Below the pieces are notes generated by a model, which was given only the letters and a program-made list of their open reading frames with translations, ran no database searches and was not told the origin of the DNA. From contig NZ_JACHMX010000001.1 in the NCBI RefSeq assembly GCF_014205155.1, forward strand, positions 2,170,001 to 2,234,000: a stretch of 64,000 nucleotides of DNA, written 5' to 3'. This DNA is from Amycolatopsis umgeniensis (GTDB lineage: Bacteria; Actinomycetota; Actinomycetes; Mycobacteriales; Pseudonocardiaceae). Below are positions 18,262-26,495 of this stretch, piece after piece. Position numbers and translations under genes: made by a program. Every line of letters starts with the position of its first letter. Position 1 is the first letter of the stretch.

Positions 18262-19292
18262 CAACCACCACCCTCGACGAACGGATCGCGAAACCGCGCC
18301 TGCTCGACAGGCTGGTCGTCCGGCCCGAGATCGGCGCGCTGCTCGGCGCGGTCGTCGTCTTCCTGTTCTTCACCCTCGTCACCGACCAGTTCTTCAGCGG
18401 CAGCGGCGTGGCGACCTGGCTGGACGACGCCTCGACGCTCGGCATCATGGCGGTCGCCGTCTCCCTGCTGATGATCGGCGGGGAGTTCGACCTCTCGGCG
18501 GGCGTGATGACGGCGTCCACCGCGCTCGTCACCGCGACACTGGCGACGCAGGCGGGCTGGAACGTCTGGCTGGCGCTGTTCGCGTCGCTGGTCTTCGCGC
18601 TCGCGGTCGGCGCGTTCAACGGCTGGCTGGTGATGCGCACCGGACTGCCCAGCTTCATCGTCACCCTGGGCACGTTCCTGGCACTGCAAGGGCTCAACCT
18701 CGGCATCACGCGGTTGGTCACCGGCACCGTCCAGGTCTCCGGGATGCGGTCGACCGACGGTTACGAGTCCGCCGGTTTCGTGTTCGCGTCCACAGTGGAC
18801 GTCGGCGGGACGGCGTTCCAGATCTCCATCGTCTGGTGGATCGGGTTCGCGGTACTGGCGGCCTGGCTGCTGGTCCGGACCAGGTTCGGCAACTGGATCT
18901 TCGCCGTCGGCGGCAACGCGCAGAGTTCCCGCGCGGTCGGGGTCCCGGTGGTGCGCACCAAGATCATGCTGTTCATGACCACCGCGCTCGCCGCGTGGCT
19001 GGTCGGCTCGATCAACATCCTGCGGTTCGCCAGTGTCCAGGCGAACCAGGGCATCGGACTGGAGTTCCAGTACATCATCGCGGCCGTGATCGGCGGCTGC
19101 CTGCTGACCGGCGGCTTCGGTTCGGCGATCGGCGCCGCGATCGGCGCGCTGATCTTCGGCATGGCACGGCAGGGCATCGTGTTCGCCCGCTGGGACAGCG
19201 ACTGGTTCATGCTGTTCCTCGGCGTGATGCTGCTGTCCGCGGTCCTGGTCAACAACGCCTTCCGGCGGCGCGCGGAAAGGGTCCGGCGATGA
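18258..19292 (+). CDS. Sugar ABC transporter permease (RbsC-like)
   Basis: 344-aa BPD_transp_2-type permease with 8-10 hydrophobic helices, including [11 protein letters not shown] and the conserved [20 protein letters not shown] with [11 protein letters not shown]. Length and motifs are typical of ribose/inositol permeases. Its ATG overlaps the binding-protein stop and its TGA overlaps the ATPase ATG, so the transporter genes are translationally coupled. Confidence 0.92.
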   Translation: MTTTTLDERIAKPRLLDRLVVRPEIGALLGAVVVFLFFTLVTDQFFSGSGVATWLDDASTLGIMAVAVSLLMIGGEFDLSAGVMTASTALVTATLATQAGWNVWLALFASLVFALAVGAFNGWLVMRTGLPSFIVTLGTFLALQGLNLGITRLVTGTVQVSGMRSTDGYESAGFVFASTVDVGGTAFQISIVWWIGFAVLAAWLLVRTRFGNWIFAVGGNAQSSRAVGVPVVRTKIMLFMTTALAAWLVGSINILRFASVQANQGIGLEFQYIIAAVIGGCLLTGGFGSAIGAAIGALIFGMARQGIVFARWDSDWFMLFLGVMLLSAVLVNNAFRRRAERVRR

Positions 19293-20089
19293 GTCACAGC
19301 CAAGCCAAAGAGCTGCTCTCCGTACAGGGTGTCGGCAAGACCTACGGCAGCGTGATCGCGCTGCGCGACGTGTCCACCGTGGTCAACGCGGGCGAGGTGA
19401 CCTGCGTCCTCGGCGACAACGGCGCCGGCAAGTCCACCCTGATCAAGATCCTCGCCGGGGTGCACCAGCATGACAGGGGCGAGTTCCTGGTCGAGGGCGC
19501 GCCGGTCAAGTTCGCCTCGCCGCGTGAGGCGCTCGATCGCGGTATCGCGACGGTGTACCAGGACCTGGCGGTCGTCCCGCTGATGAGCGTGTGGCGGAAC
19601 TTCTTCCTCGGCTCCGAACCGACGGTCGGCTTCGGCCCGTTCCGGGCGCTGGACCGGAAGAAGGGCCGCGAGACGACCAAGAAGGCGTTGTCCGACATGG
19701 GCATCGACCTGCGCGACGTCGAGCAGCCGGTCGGCACGCTGTCCGGTGGTGAGCGGCAGTGCGTCGCCATCGCGCGGGCGGTGCACTTCGGCGCGAAGGT
19801 GCTGATCCTCGACGAGCCGACGGCCGCGCTGGGCGTCAAGCAGGCCGGTGTCGTGCTCAAGTACGTCGCGCAGGCCCGTGATCGCGGGCTCGGCGTCGTC
19901 CTGATCACGCACAACCCGCATCACGCGTATCCGGTGGCCGATCGCTTCCTGCTGCTCAAGCGGGGCGCGCCGCTCGGCACCTACGAAAAGTCCGAGATCG
20001 ACCTTCCCGAACTGACCCGGCAGATGGCGGGCGGCGCGGAACTGGAAGCCCTCGAACACGAATTGCGAGCTGTGGAGTCCCCTTCATGA
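19289..20089 (+). CDS. Sugar ABC transporter ATP-binding protein, single-domain RbsA-like
   Basis: 266-aa ATPase with Walker [10 protein letters not shown], signature LSGGERQ and Walker [13 protein letters not shown]. It is similar to one half of RbsA; the second ABC domain usual in ribose-type systems is absent, so it probably works as a homodimer. The ATG at 19289 overlaps the permease stop (ATGA), and its TGA overlaps the iolC ATG. Confidence 0.92.
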   Translation: MSHSQAKELLSVQGVGKTYGSVIALRDVSTVVNAGEVTCVLGDNGAGKSTLIKILAGVHQHDRGEFLVEGAPVKFASPREALDRGIATVYQDLAVVPLMSVWRNFFLGSEPTVGFGPFRALDRKKGRETTKKALSDMGIDLRDVEQPVGTLSGGERQCVAIARAVHFGAKVLILDEPTAALGVKQAGVVLKYVAQARDRGLGVVLITHNPHHAYPVADRFLLLKRGAPLGTYEKSEIDLPELTRQMAGGAELEALEHELRAVESPS

Positions 20090-21018
20090 CCGCTCTCGAA
20101 GCACTGACCGTCGGCAGGGTCGGGGTGGACCTCTACCCCGAGCAGAGCGGCGTGCCGCTGGCCGGGGTCAGCACCTTCGCCAAATCGCTCGGCGGCACCG
20201 CGACCAACGTCGCGGTCGCCGCCGCGCGGCTCGGCCGCTCGACCTCGGTACTGACGAAGGTCGGCCCGGACGGATTCGGCGACTACGTCCGTCAGGCGCT
20301 GCGGGAGTTCGGCGTGACACCCGATCACGTCGGGACGTCGGCGGGGCTGCAGACACCGGTGGTCTTCTGCGCGCTGAACCCGCCCGCGGATCCTCCGCTG
20401 CTGTTCTACCGCTCCCCCATCGCCCCGGATCTGACGCTCACCGAAACCGACGTTCCCTGGGACGTCGTGGAGACGGTGCCGCTCCTGTGGGTCACCGGGA
20501 CCGGCGTGTCCGTCGAGCCCGCACGAGGCACCCAGCGCAAGATGCTGGAGCGGCGCGGACGCCGGTCGCATACCGTGCTGGACCTCGACTTCCGGCCGAT
20601 GTTCTGGCCGGACACCGAAACCGCGCGGGAAGAGATCGGCTGGATGCTCGACCACGTCACGGTCGCGGTCGGCAACCGCACCGAGGCGGAGGTCGCCGTG
20701 GGGACGGCGGATCCCGACGAGGCCGCGTCGCGGATGCTGGCCAGAGGTGTCGAACTGGCGGTGATCAAGAAGGGCGCCGAAGGTGTTCTGGTGGCCACCG
20801 CCGAGGGCCGCTGGACGGTTCCTCCCCAGCGGGTCGAGGTCGTCTGCGGGCTCGGCGCCGGGGACGGGTTCGGCGGCGCGCTGATCCACGGGCTGCTGTC
20901 CGGCTGGGATCCGGTGCGCATCGCCGCGTACGCCAACGCCGCGGGCGCGCTCGTCGCCTCCCGGCTGGCCTGCGCCGACGCCATGCCCACCGCCGACGAG
21001 ATCGAGGAGTTGCTGTGA
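20086..21018 (+). CDS. iolC: 5-dehydro-2-deoxygluconokinase (IolC), PfkB family
   Basis: 310-aa PfkB/ribokinase-type sugar kinase that phosphorylates 2-deoxy-5-keto-gluconate. Visible features are the substrate-binding [15 protein letters not shown] (about 32-46) and the catalytic anion-hole segment [19 protein letters not shown] (about 256-274), whose Asp is the base. IolC proteins typically start by naming the year-like [13 protein letters not shown] motif, which is present here at residues 9-21. Overlaps of 4 bp on both sides couple it to the ATPase and iolB. Confidence 0.93.
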   Translation: MTALEALTVGRVGVDLYPEQSGVPLAGVSTFAKSLGGTATNVAVAAARLGRSTSVLTKVGPDGFGDYVRQALREFGVTPDHVGTSAGLQTPVVFCALNPPADPPLLFYRSPIAPDLTLTETDVPWDVVETVPLLWVTGTGVSVEPARGTQRKMLERRGRRSHTVLDLDFRPMFWPDTETAREEIGWMLDHVTVAVGNRTEAEVAVGTADPDEAASRMLARGVELAVIKKGAEGVLVATAEGRWTVPPQRVEVVCGLGAGDGFGGALIHGLLSGWDPVRIAAYANAAGALVASRLACADAMPTADEIEELL

Positions 21019-21905
21019 GCAAGCTGCACCGTCCACTCGGGACGCTTTCGGACGAGCGGGATCCGGTCCGGCTCACCCCGGACTCGGCGGGCTGGACCTA
21101 CAGCGGGCTGCGGGTGCTTTCGCTGGCCGCCGGGGAGACCAGGATCGTGCGCACCGGCGAGTACGAGGCTTTCGTGCTGCCCTTGGCGGGGGCGTGCACG
21201 GTCCGGGTCGACGGGCAGGTCTTCGAGCTCGCGGGGCGGGACTCCGTGTTCACCCGGGTCACGGACTTCGCCTACGTGCCGCGCGACGCGGAAGTCGAGT
21301 TGTCGACAGCCGGCGGTATCGAGGTCGCGTTGCCGATGGCGCGCTGCACCCGTCGCCTCGAACCGCGCTACGGGCCTGCCGAGAACGTGCCCGTCGAGGT
21401 ACGCGGGGCGGGGCAGGCGACGAGGCAGGTCACCAACTTCGGGGTACCCGGCGTGTGGGACCACGCGGACAAGCTGAACGCTTGCGAGCTGATCACCCCC
21501 GGCGGCAACTGGTCGTCCTATCCGCCGCACAAACACGACGAGGCGTCCGACTGCGAGGTCGTCAACGAGGAGATCTACTACTTCCGCGTCGCCGGACGCG
21601 ATGGCGTGACACCGTCGCGCGAAGGGTTCGGCCTTCATCGGACGTACACCTCGGACGGCGAGCTGGACGAGGACGTCGCGGTCCGCGACGGCGACGTCTT
21701 CCTGATCCCGCGCGGCTATCACGGTCCCTGTGTCGCGGCGCCGGGCTACCCGATGTACTACCTGAACGTCCTGGCCGGTCCGGCCGAAGAGCGGTCGATG
21801 GCCTTCTGCGACGACCCCGCGCACGGCTGGGTCCGCGAGACGTGGGAAGACCAGGAACTCGATCCGCGCTGCCCGGTCACGAGTCACGAAGGGCGAGTGT
21901 CATGA
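21015..21905 (+). CDS. iolB: 5-deoxy-glucuronate isomerase (IolB)
   Basis: 296-aa cupin-type isomerase converting 5-deoxy-glucuronate to 2-deoxy-5-keto-gluconate. Characteristic segments are WTYSGLRVLSLAAGE, GNWSSYPPHKHDE with metal-binding His residues (about 163-175) and VFLIPRGYHGPCVAAPGY (about 228-245). The GTG at 21015 overlaps the iolC stop (GTGA); the frame is open upstream but not coding. Its stop overlaps the iolD ATG. Confidence 0.94.
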   Translation: MSKLHRPLGTLSDERDPVRLTPDSAGWTYSGLRVLSLAAGETRIVRTGEYEAFVLPLAGACTVRVDGQVFELAGRDSVFTRVTDFAYVPRDAEVELSTAGGIEVALPMARCTRRLEPRYGPAENVPVEVRGAGQATRQVTNFGVPGVWDHADKLNACELITPGGNWSSYPPHKHDEASDCEVVNEEIYYFRVAGRDGVTPSREGFGLHRTYTSDGELDEDVAVRDGDVFLIPRGYHGPCVAAPGYPMYYLNVLAGPAEERSMAFCDDPAHGWVRETWEDQELDPRCPVTSHEGRVS

Positions 21906-23740
21906 AACTGACCACGGCACAGGCCCTGGTGCGCTGGCTGCTCGCGCAGCGGTCGGAAACCCTGGACGGACGGGAGGTCCCGTTGTTCCCCGGGGTGTTC
22001 GCGATCTTCGGGCACGGCAACGTCCTCGGCCTCGGCACCGCGCTCGAGGAGTACCGCAACGAGCTTCCCCTGTGGCGCGGGCAGACCGAACAGGGCATGG
22101 CGCTCGCGGCGGTCGGCTACGCCAAAGCGACACACCGGCGCCAGGTCGGCGTGGTGACGTCGTCGATCGGGCCGGGCGCGCTGAACATGGTCACCGCGGC
22201 CGGGGTCGCGCACGCCAACCGGCTGCCGGTGCTGCTGCTCCCCGGCGACACCTTCACCAGCCGCGCGCCGGATCCGGTGCTGCAGCAGGTGGAGCATTTC
22301 GGCGATCCGACGGCCACGGTCAACGACGCCTTCCGCGCGGTGAGCCGGTACTTCGATCGGATCACCAGACCGGAACAGCTGCTGGCGACGCTGCCGCAGG
22401 TCGCCAGGGTGCTGACCGATCCGGCGGACGCGGGCCCGGTGACACTGGCGCTGCCCCAGGACGTCCAGGTCGAGACCTACGACTTCCCGGACGAGCTGTT
22501 CGCGCCGGTGACCCATCGCCCACCGCGCCCGCGTCCCGATCGCCGGACCCTCACCGAGGCGGCGGGCGCGCTACGGGCGGCGCGGAAACCGTTGCTGGTG
22601 CTCGGAGGTGGCGTCCGGTACTCCGGCGCCGGTGAGCGCGCGCTGGCCTTCGCGGAACGGCACGGCATCCCGGTCGCCGAGACCACGGCCGGACGCACGC
22701 TGGTCCCCCACGGGCATCCGCTGCACGCCGGACCGCTCGGTGTCACCGGCTCGGCCTCCGCGAACGTCCTGGCCGCCGAGGCCGACGTCGTACTGGCCGT
22801 CGGCACCCGTTTGCAGGACTTCACCACGGCTTCCTGGACGGTGTTCTCTTCCGACGTCCGGCTGATCACCCTGAACGCCGCCCGGTTCGACGCGGTCAAG
22901 CACGGTGCGCTGGCCGTCGTGGGCGACGCCGACGCGGGTCTCGCGGATCTGGCCGCGCAGCTGGAAAGCTGGCGGGTAGATCCTTTGTGGACGGAACGCG
23001 CGGCGGCGGAACGCGGCCGGTGGGACGAGCACATCGACTCGCTGCGCGCCGTTTCCGGCGAAGTGCCGACGTACGCCCAGGTCGTCGGCGCGGTCAACGA
23101 ACTCTCCGAGCCGCAGGACTACGTGATGACCGCGTCCGGCGGGATGCCGGGGGAACTGATCGGCGGCTGGCGCGGGTCGGGATCGGTCAGCATGGACGTC
23201 GAGTACGGGTTCTCGTGCATGGGTTACGAACTCGCGGGCGCGTGGGGCGCCGCGATGGCGCATACCGGTGGCCTGGTCACCACGATGCTCGGCGACGGCT
23301 CGTATCTGATGCTGAACTCGGAACTGTTCTCCGCCGCCTTCGCCGGGCATCCGTTCGTGGCGGTGGTCTGCGACAACGACGGCTACGCGGTCATCGCCCG
23401 GCTGCAAGAGGGCCAAGGCGGCAAGCCGTTCAACAACTTCCTCGCCGACTGCCGGAGCGCGCACGCGTCGCCGCCTCGGGTCGACTTCGCGCGACATGCG
23501 GAGTCACTGGGCTGCTCGGTCTTCACCGCGTCCTCTTCGGACGATGTGCGGGCGGCTTACGCGAAGGCTCGGGAAGCCGCGGTGGCGGAGAAGCGGCCCG
23601 CGGTCGTCGTGGTCCGGACTCAGCCGAACTCGTGGACCGAGGCCGGTGCCTGGTGGGAGGTCGGCGTCCCCGAGCATCTTTCCGGGCGGGAAGGCCTCGA
23701 CGACGGCAAGTCGGGGCAGGTGCGGTATCTGAAGAGCTAG
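21902..23740 (+). CDS. iolD: 3D-(3,5/4)-trihydroxycyclohexane-1,2-dione hydrolase (IolD)
   Basis: 612-aa thiamine-diphosphate enzyme that opens the cyclohexanedione ring. The N-terminal Pyr domain has GVFAIFGHGNVLGLG (about 31-45) and the Glu-containing QGMALAAVGYAKA; the C-terminal PP domain has the ThDP/Mg motif GDGSYLMLNSE with downstream N. The ATG at 21902 overlaps the iolB stop. It closes the operon; iolA and iolJ are absent, so the aldolase and semialdehyde dehydrogenase steps must be encoded elsewhere. Confidence 0.95.
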   Translation: MKLTTAQALVRWLLAQRSETLDGREVPLFPGVFAIFGHGNVLGLGTALEEYRNELPLWRGQTEQGMALAAVGYAKATHRRQVGVVTSSIGPGALNMVTAAGVAHANRLPVLLLPGDTFTSRAPDPVLQQVEHFGDPTATVNDAFRAVSRYFDRITRPEQLLATLPQVARVLTDPADAGPVTLALPQDVQVETYDFPDELFAPVTHRPPRPRPDRRTLTEAAGALRAARKPLLVLGGGVRYSGAGERALAFAERHGIPVAETTAGRTLVPHGHPLHAGPLGVTGSASANVLAAEADVVLAVGTRLQDFTTASWTVFSSDVRLITLNAARFDAVKHGALAVVGDADAGLADLAAQLESWRVDPLWTERAAAERGRWDEHIDSLRAVSGEVPTYAQVVGAVNELSEPQDYVMTASGGMPGELIGGWRGSGSVSMDVEYGFSCMGYELAGAWGAAMAHTGGLVTTMLGDGSYLMLNSELFSAAFAGHPFVAVVCDNDGYAVIARLQEGQGGKPFNNFLADCRSAHASPPRVDFARHAESLGCSVFTASSSDDVRAAYAKAREAAVAEKRPAVVVVRTQPNSWTEAGAWWEVGVPEHLSGREGLDDGKSGQVRYLKS

Positions 23741-23750
23741 GCGCGGCCGT

Positions 23751-23803
23751 GTCGCGAAAGCCACTTTCAGGACATCAGACGTCGCGAAAGTGGCTTTCGC
23801 GAC
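23751..23803. repeat. Palindromic repeat, copy A (GTCGCGAAAGCCACTTTC family)
   Basis: Perfect 18-bp arms (23751-23768 and 23786-23803) around a 17-nt centre, starting 11 bp after the iolD stop. It shares its GCGAAAGCCAC core with two other copies in the window. Position suggests a terminator; the repetition suggests a dispersed palindromic element. The 397-bp gap 23741-24137 holds this, copy B and a hairpin, but no gene I can support. Confidence 0.8.
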
Positions 23804-23960
23804 ACCCGGAACGGCTGACGTGGCCCTCACAGCGGCGGCCCGGATCGCCTCTCACGACCAACCCGACCCACGCGGCTCAGGCTTGAAGGCTCCCTTCGCC
23901 GCGTCCGATGCCACGAAGGACGCCCCCGCCCGTGTTCGGACGCGGGCCGCCCGGGACGAC

Positions 23961-24019
23961 GGTGTTGCGAAAGCCACGTTCGCAACGTTGAAGGTTGCGA
24001 ACGTGGCTTTCGCAACACC
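23961..24019. repeat. Palindromic repeat, copy B
   Basis: Perfect 26-bp arms (23961-23986 and 23994-24019) around a 7-nt loop. Compared with copies A and C it has TTGCG for TCGCG at one end and ACGTTCGCAAC for ACTTTCGGGAC inside, and each change is matched on the opposite arm. It lies mid-gap, 142 bp beyond copy A. Confidence 0.8.
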
Positions 24020-24093
24020 CATCAGCGACCGACTCCGAAGAACGGCACGAGCACGGCACGTTCGCCTTGCTCCTGAAACAAGTAGACGGGGCA

Positions 24094-24123
24094 CGACCGC
24101 GTCCAACTGACTGAACGCGGTCG
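24094..24123 (-). terminator. Hairpin terminator of the reductase gene
   Basis: CGACCGCGT (24094-24102) and ACGCGGTCG (24115-24123) form a perfect 9-bp stem with a 12-nt loop, 15 bp beyond the stop of the leftward reductase gene. Confidence 0.6.
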
Positions 24124-24137
24124 CGCCCGACCCCCGC

Positions 24138-24998
24138 CTATTTGTCGAAGCTGGCGAAGTACCCCGCCGCCATGTCCTCGTCACCGTGCCCGGCCTCGGA
24201 CGCGCGGGCGAAGCGGGCCCGCCCGGCCTCGACGACGTCCATCCGGACACCCGCGCGACCCGCGGCCTCGAGTACCAGCCTGGCGTCCTTCTCGGCGTTG
24301 TCGACCGAGAACGCGGTGGTGTAGTCGTTCTTGAGGATCGCGGCGGATTTGCCCTGGAAGTAGCCGTTGTCCATCGGGCCGCCGGTGACGACGTCGACGA
24401 AATGCCGCGGGTCGACACCCAGGCCTTCGGCCAGCGCCAGCGCCTCGCCGACACCGTGGGTCAGCGCGATCACCCAGGTGTTCAGTACCAGTTTGAGCCG
24501 GCTCGCCGCACCGGAGCGGCCGTCCTCGCCGACCCACCGAGTGCGCTTGCCGATCGCGTCGAACAGCGGCTGGACGATCTCGCGCGCCTCGACCGCGCCG
24601 GCCGCCAGCACGATCAACTGGCCCTGTTCGGCGGGCTGGCGGGTGCCCTGCACCGGCGCGTCGACGAAGACGAGGCCCTGCTCGTCGGCATAGGCGATCA
24701 GATCGTCGACAGCGTCGCCGACGGTGCTGAGCTGCACCCAGATCGTGCCCGCGGCGGGGGCGGCGGCACGGATCGCCTCCAGGACCGCCGGACCGTCGGT
24801 GAGGACCGTGATCACGACCGGCGCACCCTCGGCCGCCTCCGCGGCGCTCGCCGCGACCTGGACACCGTCGCCCGCCAGGGCTTCGGCCTTGGCCGCGGTG
24901 CGATTCCAGGCCCGGACCGTGAATCCGGCCTTGCTCAGGTTGCGGGCCACCGGGGCACCGATGATTCCGGTGCCGAGTACCGCGACGGTCTCCGTCAT
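24138..24998 (-). CDS. NAD(P)-dependent beta-hydroxyacid dehydrogenase-like reductase
   Basis: 286-aa member of the 6-phosphogluconate/3-hydroxyisobutyrate dehydrogenase family. The N-terminal Rossmann motif AVLGTGIIGAPVARNLSKAG (6-25) and the catalytic segment GAASRLKLVLNTW (about 167-179, with the conserved Lys) are clear, as is the substrate segment FVDAPVQGTRQPAEQG (about 114-129; DAPVSG is usual). An AAGGA ribosome-binding site precedes the ATG. A TetR gene lies 104 bp upstream on the same strand with an 18-bp palindrome between, so this is the likely TetR target. The true substrate is unknown. Confidence 0.85.
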   Translation of the reverse strand: MTETVAVLGTGIIGAPVARNLSKAGFTVRAWNRTAAKAEALAGDGVQVAASAAEAAEGAPVVITVLTDGPAVLEAIRAAAPAAGTIWVQLSTVGDAVDDLIAYADEQGLVFVDAPVQGTRQPAEQGQLIVLAAGAVEAREIVQPLFDAIGKRTRWVGEDGRSGAASRLKLVLNTWVIALTHGVGEALALAEGLGVDPRHFVDVVTGGPMDNGYFQGKSAAILKNDYTTAFSVDNAEKDARLVLEAAGRAGVRMDVVEAGRARFARASEAGHGDEDMAAGYFASFDK

Positions 24999-25034
24999 GA
25001 CTTGTCCTTCACTCCTTGCCCTCGGTAGTGGAAT

Positions 25035-25052
25035 CCTCGTTCAAGAACGAGG
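25035..25052. promoter_or_regulatory. 18-bp palindrome between TetR gene and reductase gene
   Basis: CCTCGTTC and GAACGAGG flank a 2-bp centre, 37-54 bp upstream of the reductase ATG. The near-zero spacer fits a protein-binding operator better than a terminator. The obvious candidate ligand is the TetR protein encoded just upstream. Confidence 0.6.
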
Positions 25053-25102
25053 ACAAAGGAAATCCGCGCGGGCGCGGGGGCTGGTTTACGAAACCTGGAA
25101 CA

Positions 25103-25681
25103 TCAGAACGCCTGGATGGTGGTTTCGACGACTTGGGTGAGCGCCTGCCGGTCCGCGGTCTTGCCCAGCACCCGCAGGCCGTACATCGCCGCGAGGGTGA
25201 ACTGGGCCAGGGCACGCGGATCCTTGTTCTCGCCGATCTCGCCCTCCTGCCTCGCGGCGGCGAACTCGACGTGGAACGCGTTCTCCACCCGTTCGAAGTT
25301 GTGACGGACGCGGGCGGTGATCTCGTCGTCGATCCCGCCGAGTTCCAGGGCGGCGTTGACGGCGAGGCAGCCTCGGTGCCCTGCCGAGGAGTCCATCTCG
25401 TCGTCGACCACGTCCGTCAGGACACGCCTGATCCGCTGCCGGATGGTTCCCGGGGCGGCCAGCATCTCCTCGACGCGCGTGGCGGACGTTTCCTCGTAAC
25501 GGCGCAGAGCCTCCTTGAACAGCTGCTGCTTGCTCGAGAACGTGTTGTAGAGGCTTCCCCGGCCGAGGCCGGTGCTCTCGACCAGGTCCTGGGCCGACGT
25601 GGCCGCGTACCCCTTGCGCCAGAAAGTGCCGACGGCTGCGTCGAGCACCTCGGTGGGATCGAATCCCTTCGGACGGGGCAT
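25103..25681 (-). CDS. TetR-family transcriptional regulator
   Basis: 192-aa TetR protein: N-terminal helix-turn-helix (VLDAAVGTFWRKGYAATSAQ, then LVESTGLGRGSLYNTFSSK), then an alpha-helical ligand domain. The ATG at 25681 (MPRPKGFDPTEV) is the usual family start; an ATG four codons upstream is possible and neither has a good ribosome-binding site. It follows the racemase-fold gene by 44 bp on the same strand and precedes the reductase; the palindrome at 25035-25052 is its likely operator. Confidence 0.9.
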   Translation of the reverse strand: MPRPKGFDPTEVLDAAVGTFWRKGYAATSAQDLVESTGLGRGSLYNTFSSKQQLFKEALRRYEETSATRVEEMLAAPGTIRQRIRRVLTDVVDDEMDSSAGHRGCLAVNAALELGGIDDEITARVRHNFERVENAFHVEFAAARQEGEIGENKDPRALAQFTLAAMYGLRVLGKTADRQALTQVVETTIQAF

Positions 25682-25725
25682 GCCGGCCAGCATCGCACGT
25701 TCTGTAACGAACAGTCAAATACCGG

Positions 25726-26472
25726 TCAGTGCGCCGCCAGCAGGGAGCCGAAGCCGCGCACGGGGTCGGCGATCCCGTTTTGGCGCAGGGCGTACCAATA
25801 CAGCACGGTGTTGTTCGCGATGACGGGTTTGCCGAGCCAGAACTCGGCGGCCGCGGCGACGCGGGCCATGGCGACGTTGGTGCCGACCTGGACGATGGCC
25901 TCGACGTCGGCGCTGTCGATCGCCTTGACCGCGTCCCGGAGTTCGGTCTCGGACACGTGGGAGATCTTGGCCGGGCTCGGCCTGCCGAGGCCCTGGAGCC
26001 TCAGCAGGTCGTAGCCGCTGCCGGAGAAGAAGCTGCTCACCGAGTCGTCGCCGACCGGCAGATACGGCGTGATGACCGCGATCCTGCGGGCGTCGTACGC
26101 CGAGAGCGCGGCGTTGATCGCGTCCGGGCTCATCGCCACCGGCCGCCCGCCCGCGGCCTTCCGCATCGCGTCGAGGACCCGGCCGTGCGACCCCGGCCCC
26201 TGCCAGTAGCTCTCCGGTGAGACCCCGATGATCACGCAATCGGGGTCGCAGCCGGTGACACTCTCGATCGCCGGGTGGGTCGACGTGCGGATACCGCGCA
26301 TCACGCGATCGAAGCCGGGCGCGTCGACCATCGAGTCGTCGTCGATGACCATCCGGCCGGTGTGGTTGGTGACGCCGTCGGGCCGCATCGCGTCCAGTTC
26401 CGGCTGGGCCGAGGTGTTCGTGGACGGGACGACGACGCCGACCTTGAGGCGGGGACCGAGAGAGTCAGTCAC
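25726..26472 (-). CDS. Asp/Glu racemase-fold protein (maleate isomerase/arylmalonate decarboxylase family)
   Basis: 248-aa protein with the N-terminal VGVVVPSTNTSAQPELDAMR typical of maleate cis-trans isomerases and arylmalonate decarboxylases. Family members use one or two catalytic cysteines, but here the first site reads IIGVSPES (Val84) and the second QVGTNVAMAR (Gly197); the only cysteines, 75 and 79, are elsewhere. It therefore either uses another mechanism or is not a racemase/isomerase. It lies 23 bp downstream of the NRPS stop, probably in the same transcript, which hints at processing of the NRPS product or of its amino-acid precursor. Confidence 0.8.
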   Translation of the reverse strand: MTDSLGPRLKVGVVVPSTNTSAQPELDAMRPDGVTNHTGRMVIDDDSMVDAPGFDRVMRGIRTSTHPAIESVTGCDPDCVIIGVSPESYWQGPGSHGRVLDAMRKAAGGRPVAMSPDAINAALSAYDARRIAVITPYLPVGDDSVSSFFSGSGYDLLRLQGLGRPSPAKISHVSETELRDAVKAIDSADVEAIVQVGTNVAMARVAAAAEFWLGKPVIANNTVLYWYALRQNGIADPVRGFGSLLAAH

Positions 26473-26495
26473 GGGCAGCTTTCTCCTTTCGCCGG

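Noticed and set aside
23790..24110. Possible small genes in the gap after iolD
   Set aside because: The frames run through the palindromic repeats, have no ribosome-binding site and no protein-like composition.
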